Source: an uncultured Gammaproteobacteria bacterium (GTDB lineage Bacteria > Pseudomonadota > Gammaproteobacteria > UBA9214). Taken from it: a stretch of 5,266 nucleotides of DNA. The stretch spans positions 1 to 5,266 of the forward strand of contig CAJQOV010000037.1 in assembly GCA_905480065.1 (NCBI GenBank), in the 5' to 3' direction. The notes under the pieces are model-generated. The model was given only the letters and a program-made list of their open reading frames with translations. It searched no databases and was not told the DNA's origin. Positions 4,901-5,266 of the stretch are shown here, in pieces; the stretch's first letter is position 1; each line of letters begins with the position of its first letter. The position numbers and the translations under genes are program-made.

Positions 4901-5266
4901 CTAGACCGGGATATTGAAGGTGTCGGCATTGATCCATAGATGGGCAAAAATGCCGGCTGCGTAGCCTGCCATGATCGCCGGTGTCCATTTCAGATGACCA
5001 AAAAAGGGGTATTTGCCGCGCGCCTGACTTATCAACGCGACGCCCGCGGCTGACCCGATCGACAGCATGCTACCGCCCACGCCAGCGGTAAGTGTTACCA
5101 GCAGCCACTGCCCAAGTACCATGTCCGGATGCATGTTCAGTACCGCGATATGCTTATGCGGTGGTGAGGTTGTCCAGCACCGGGGAGAGAAAAAACGCCA
5201 GCAGGCCGGTAAGCCAGAACAGTTGCCGGTAGCCGAATCCCTTGCGAACCAGAAATGCGCGCAGCG
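4901..5266 (-). pseudogene. nhaD: nhaD, internally deleted and frameshifted (3' part in window)
   Basis: NhaD is an inner-membrane Na+/H+ antiporter of the ion transporter superfamily. Two pieces are visible, read on the minus strand. The first (5264-5154) encodes LRAFLVRKGFGYRQLFW, then LTGLLAFFLSPVLDNLTTA, then meets TAA; LSP..DNLTTA is a conserved NhaD motif in the first half of the protein. The second, in another frame from about 5149 to the TAG at 4903-4901, encodes IAVLNMHPDMVLGQWLLVTL, then TAGVGGSMLSIGSAAGVAL, then a C-terminus with FFGHLKWTPAIMAGYAAG, all typical of the last 80 residues. In intact relatives these pieces are separated by roughly 200 or more residues (recollection of the family, not measured). 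So an internal segment is missing, with a frame change. Both pieces remain well conserved, suggesting a recent event or an assembly error. The 5' end lies beyond the window. Confidence 0.82.
5142..5162. repeat. Imperfect palindrome at the nhaD deletion junction
   Basis: ACCGC (5142-5146) and GCGGT (5158-5162) are perfect inverted repeats, and inside them ATA (5148-5150) pairs with TAT (5155-5157) around TGCT, with one bulged G at 5147. The total is eight base pairs in 21 bases. The two pentamers coincide with the ends of the recognisable nhaD coding pieces (codons of TTA on one side, AVL on the other), so the 11 bases between them are junction filler with no evident NhaD counterpart. Confidence 0.6.

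Noticed and set aside
4901..5134. A stand-alone 77-residue small membrane protein
   Set aside because: The sequence is plainly the C-terminal segment of NhaD, and the conserved upstream nhaD piece lies next to it in another frame, so it is a remnant, not an independent gene.

Overview
The window is a compact piece of a proteobacterial chromosome, almost certainly gammaproteobacterial. The protein sequences are closest in feel to the E. coli and Pseudomonas versions, base composition is moderately GC-rich and even, and the mltD / yafS-type methyltransferase / rnhA / dnaQ cluster is a hallmark gammaproteobacterial neighbourhood. A NhaD-type sodium/proton antiporter relative at the right edge fits a marine, saline or alkaline lineage; that is inference only.

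Layout from left to right. (1) Positions 1-519, + strand: the C-terminal third of lysyl-tRNA synthetase (lysS), cut by the window edge. (2) 543-1160, +: a two-helix DUF502 membrane protein 23 nt after lysS, probably cotranscribed. (3) 1167-2753, -: an MltD-type lipoprotein lytic transglycosylase with three LysM repeats, convergent with the DUF502 gene and only 6 nt from it. (4) 2754-2968: a 215-nt divergent intergenic region. It holds a near-consensus CRP-type palindrome, a terminator-like nested hairpin with a T6 run, a possible promoter and a 14-codon leader ORF that ends in an ATGA overlap with the next gene. (5) 2969-3733, 3714-4166 and 4175-4882, all +: a tight probable operon of a YafS-type methyltransferase, RNase HI (rnhA) and the DNA polymerase III proofreading subunit epsilon (dnaQ). 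(6) 4901-5266, -: remains of nhaD, convergent with dnaQ. The visible part joins an upstream conserved segment to the C-terminal segment, with a large internal piece missing and the reading frame broken.

Functionally this is mostly housekeeping: translation (lysS), peptidoglycan turnover (mltD), RNA:DNA hybrid removal (rnhA) and replication proofreading (dnaQ). I see no CRISPR array, insertion sequence, tRNA, rRNA, toxin-antitoxin or defence system, and no evidence for a novel multi-gene system. The points most worth a second look are the internally deleted nhaD with a palindrome exactly at its junction, the dense mltD/yafS control region, and the absence of gloB from its usual place between mltD and yafS.
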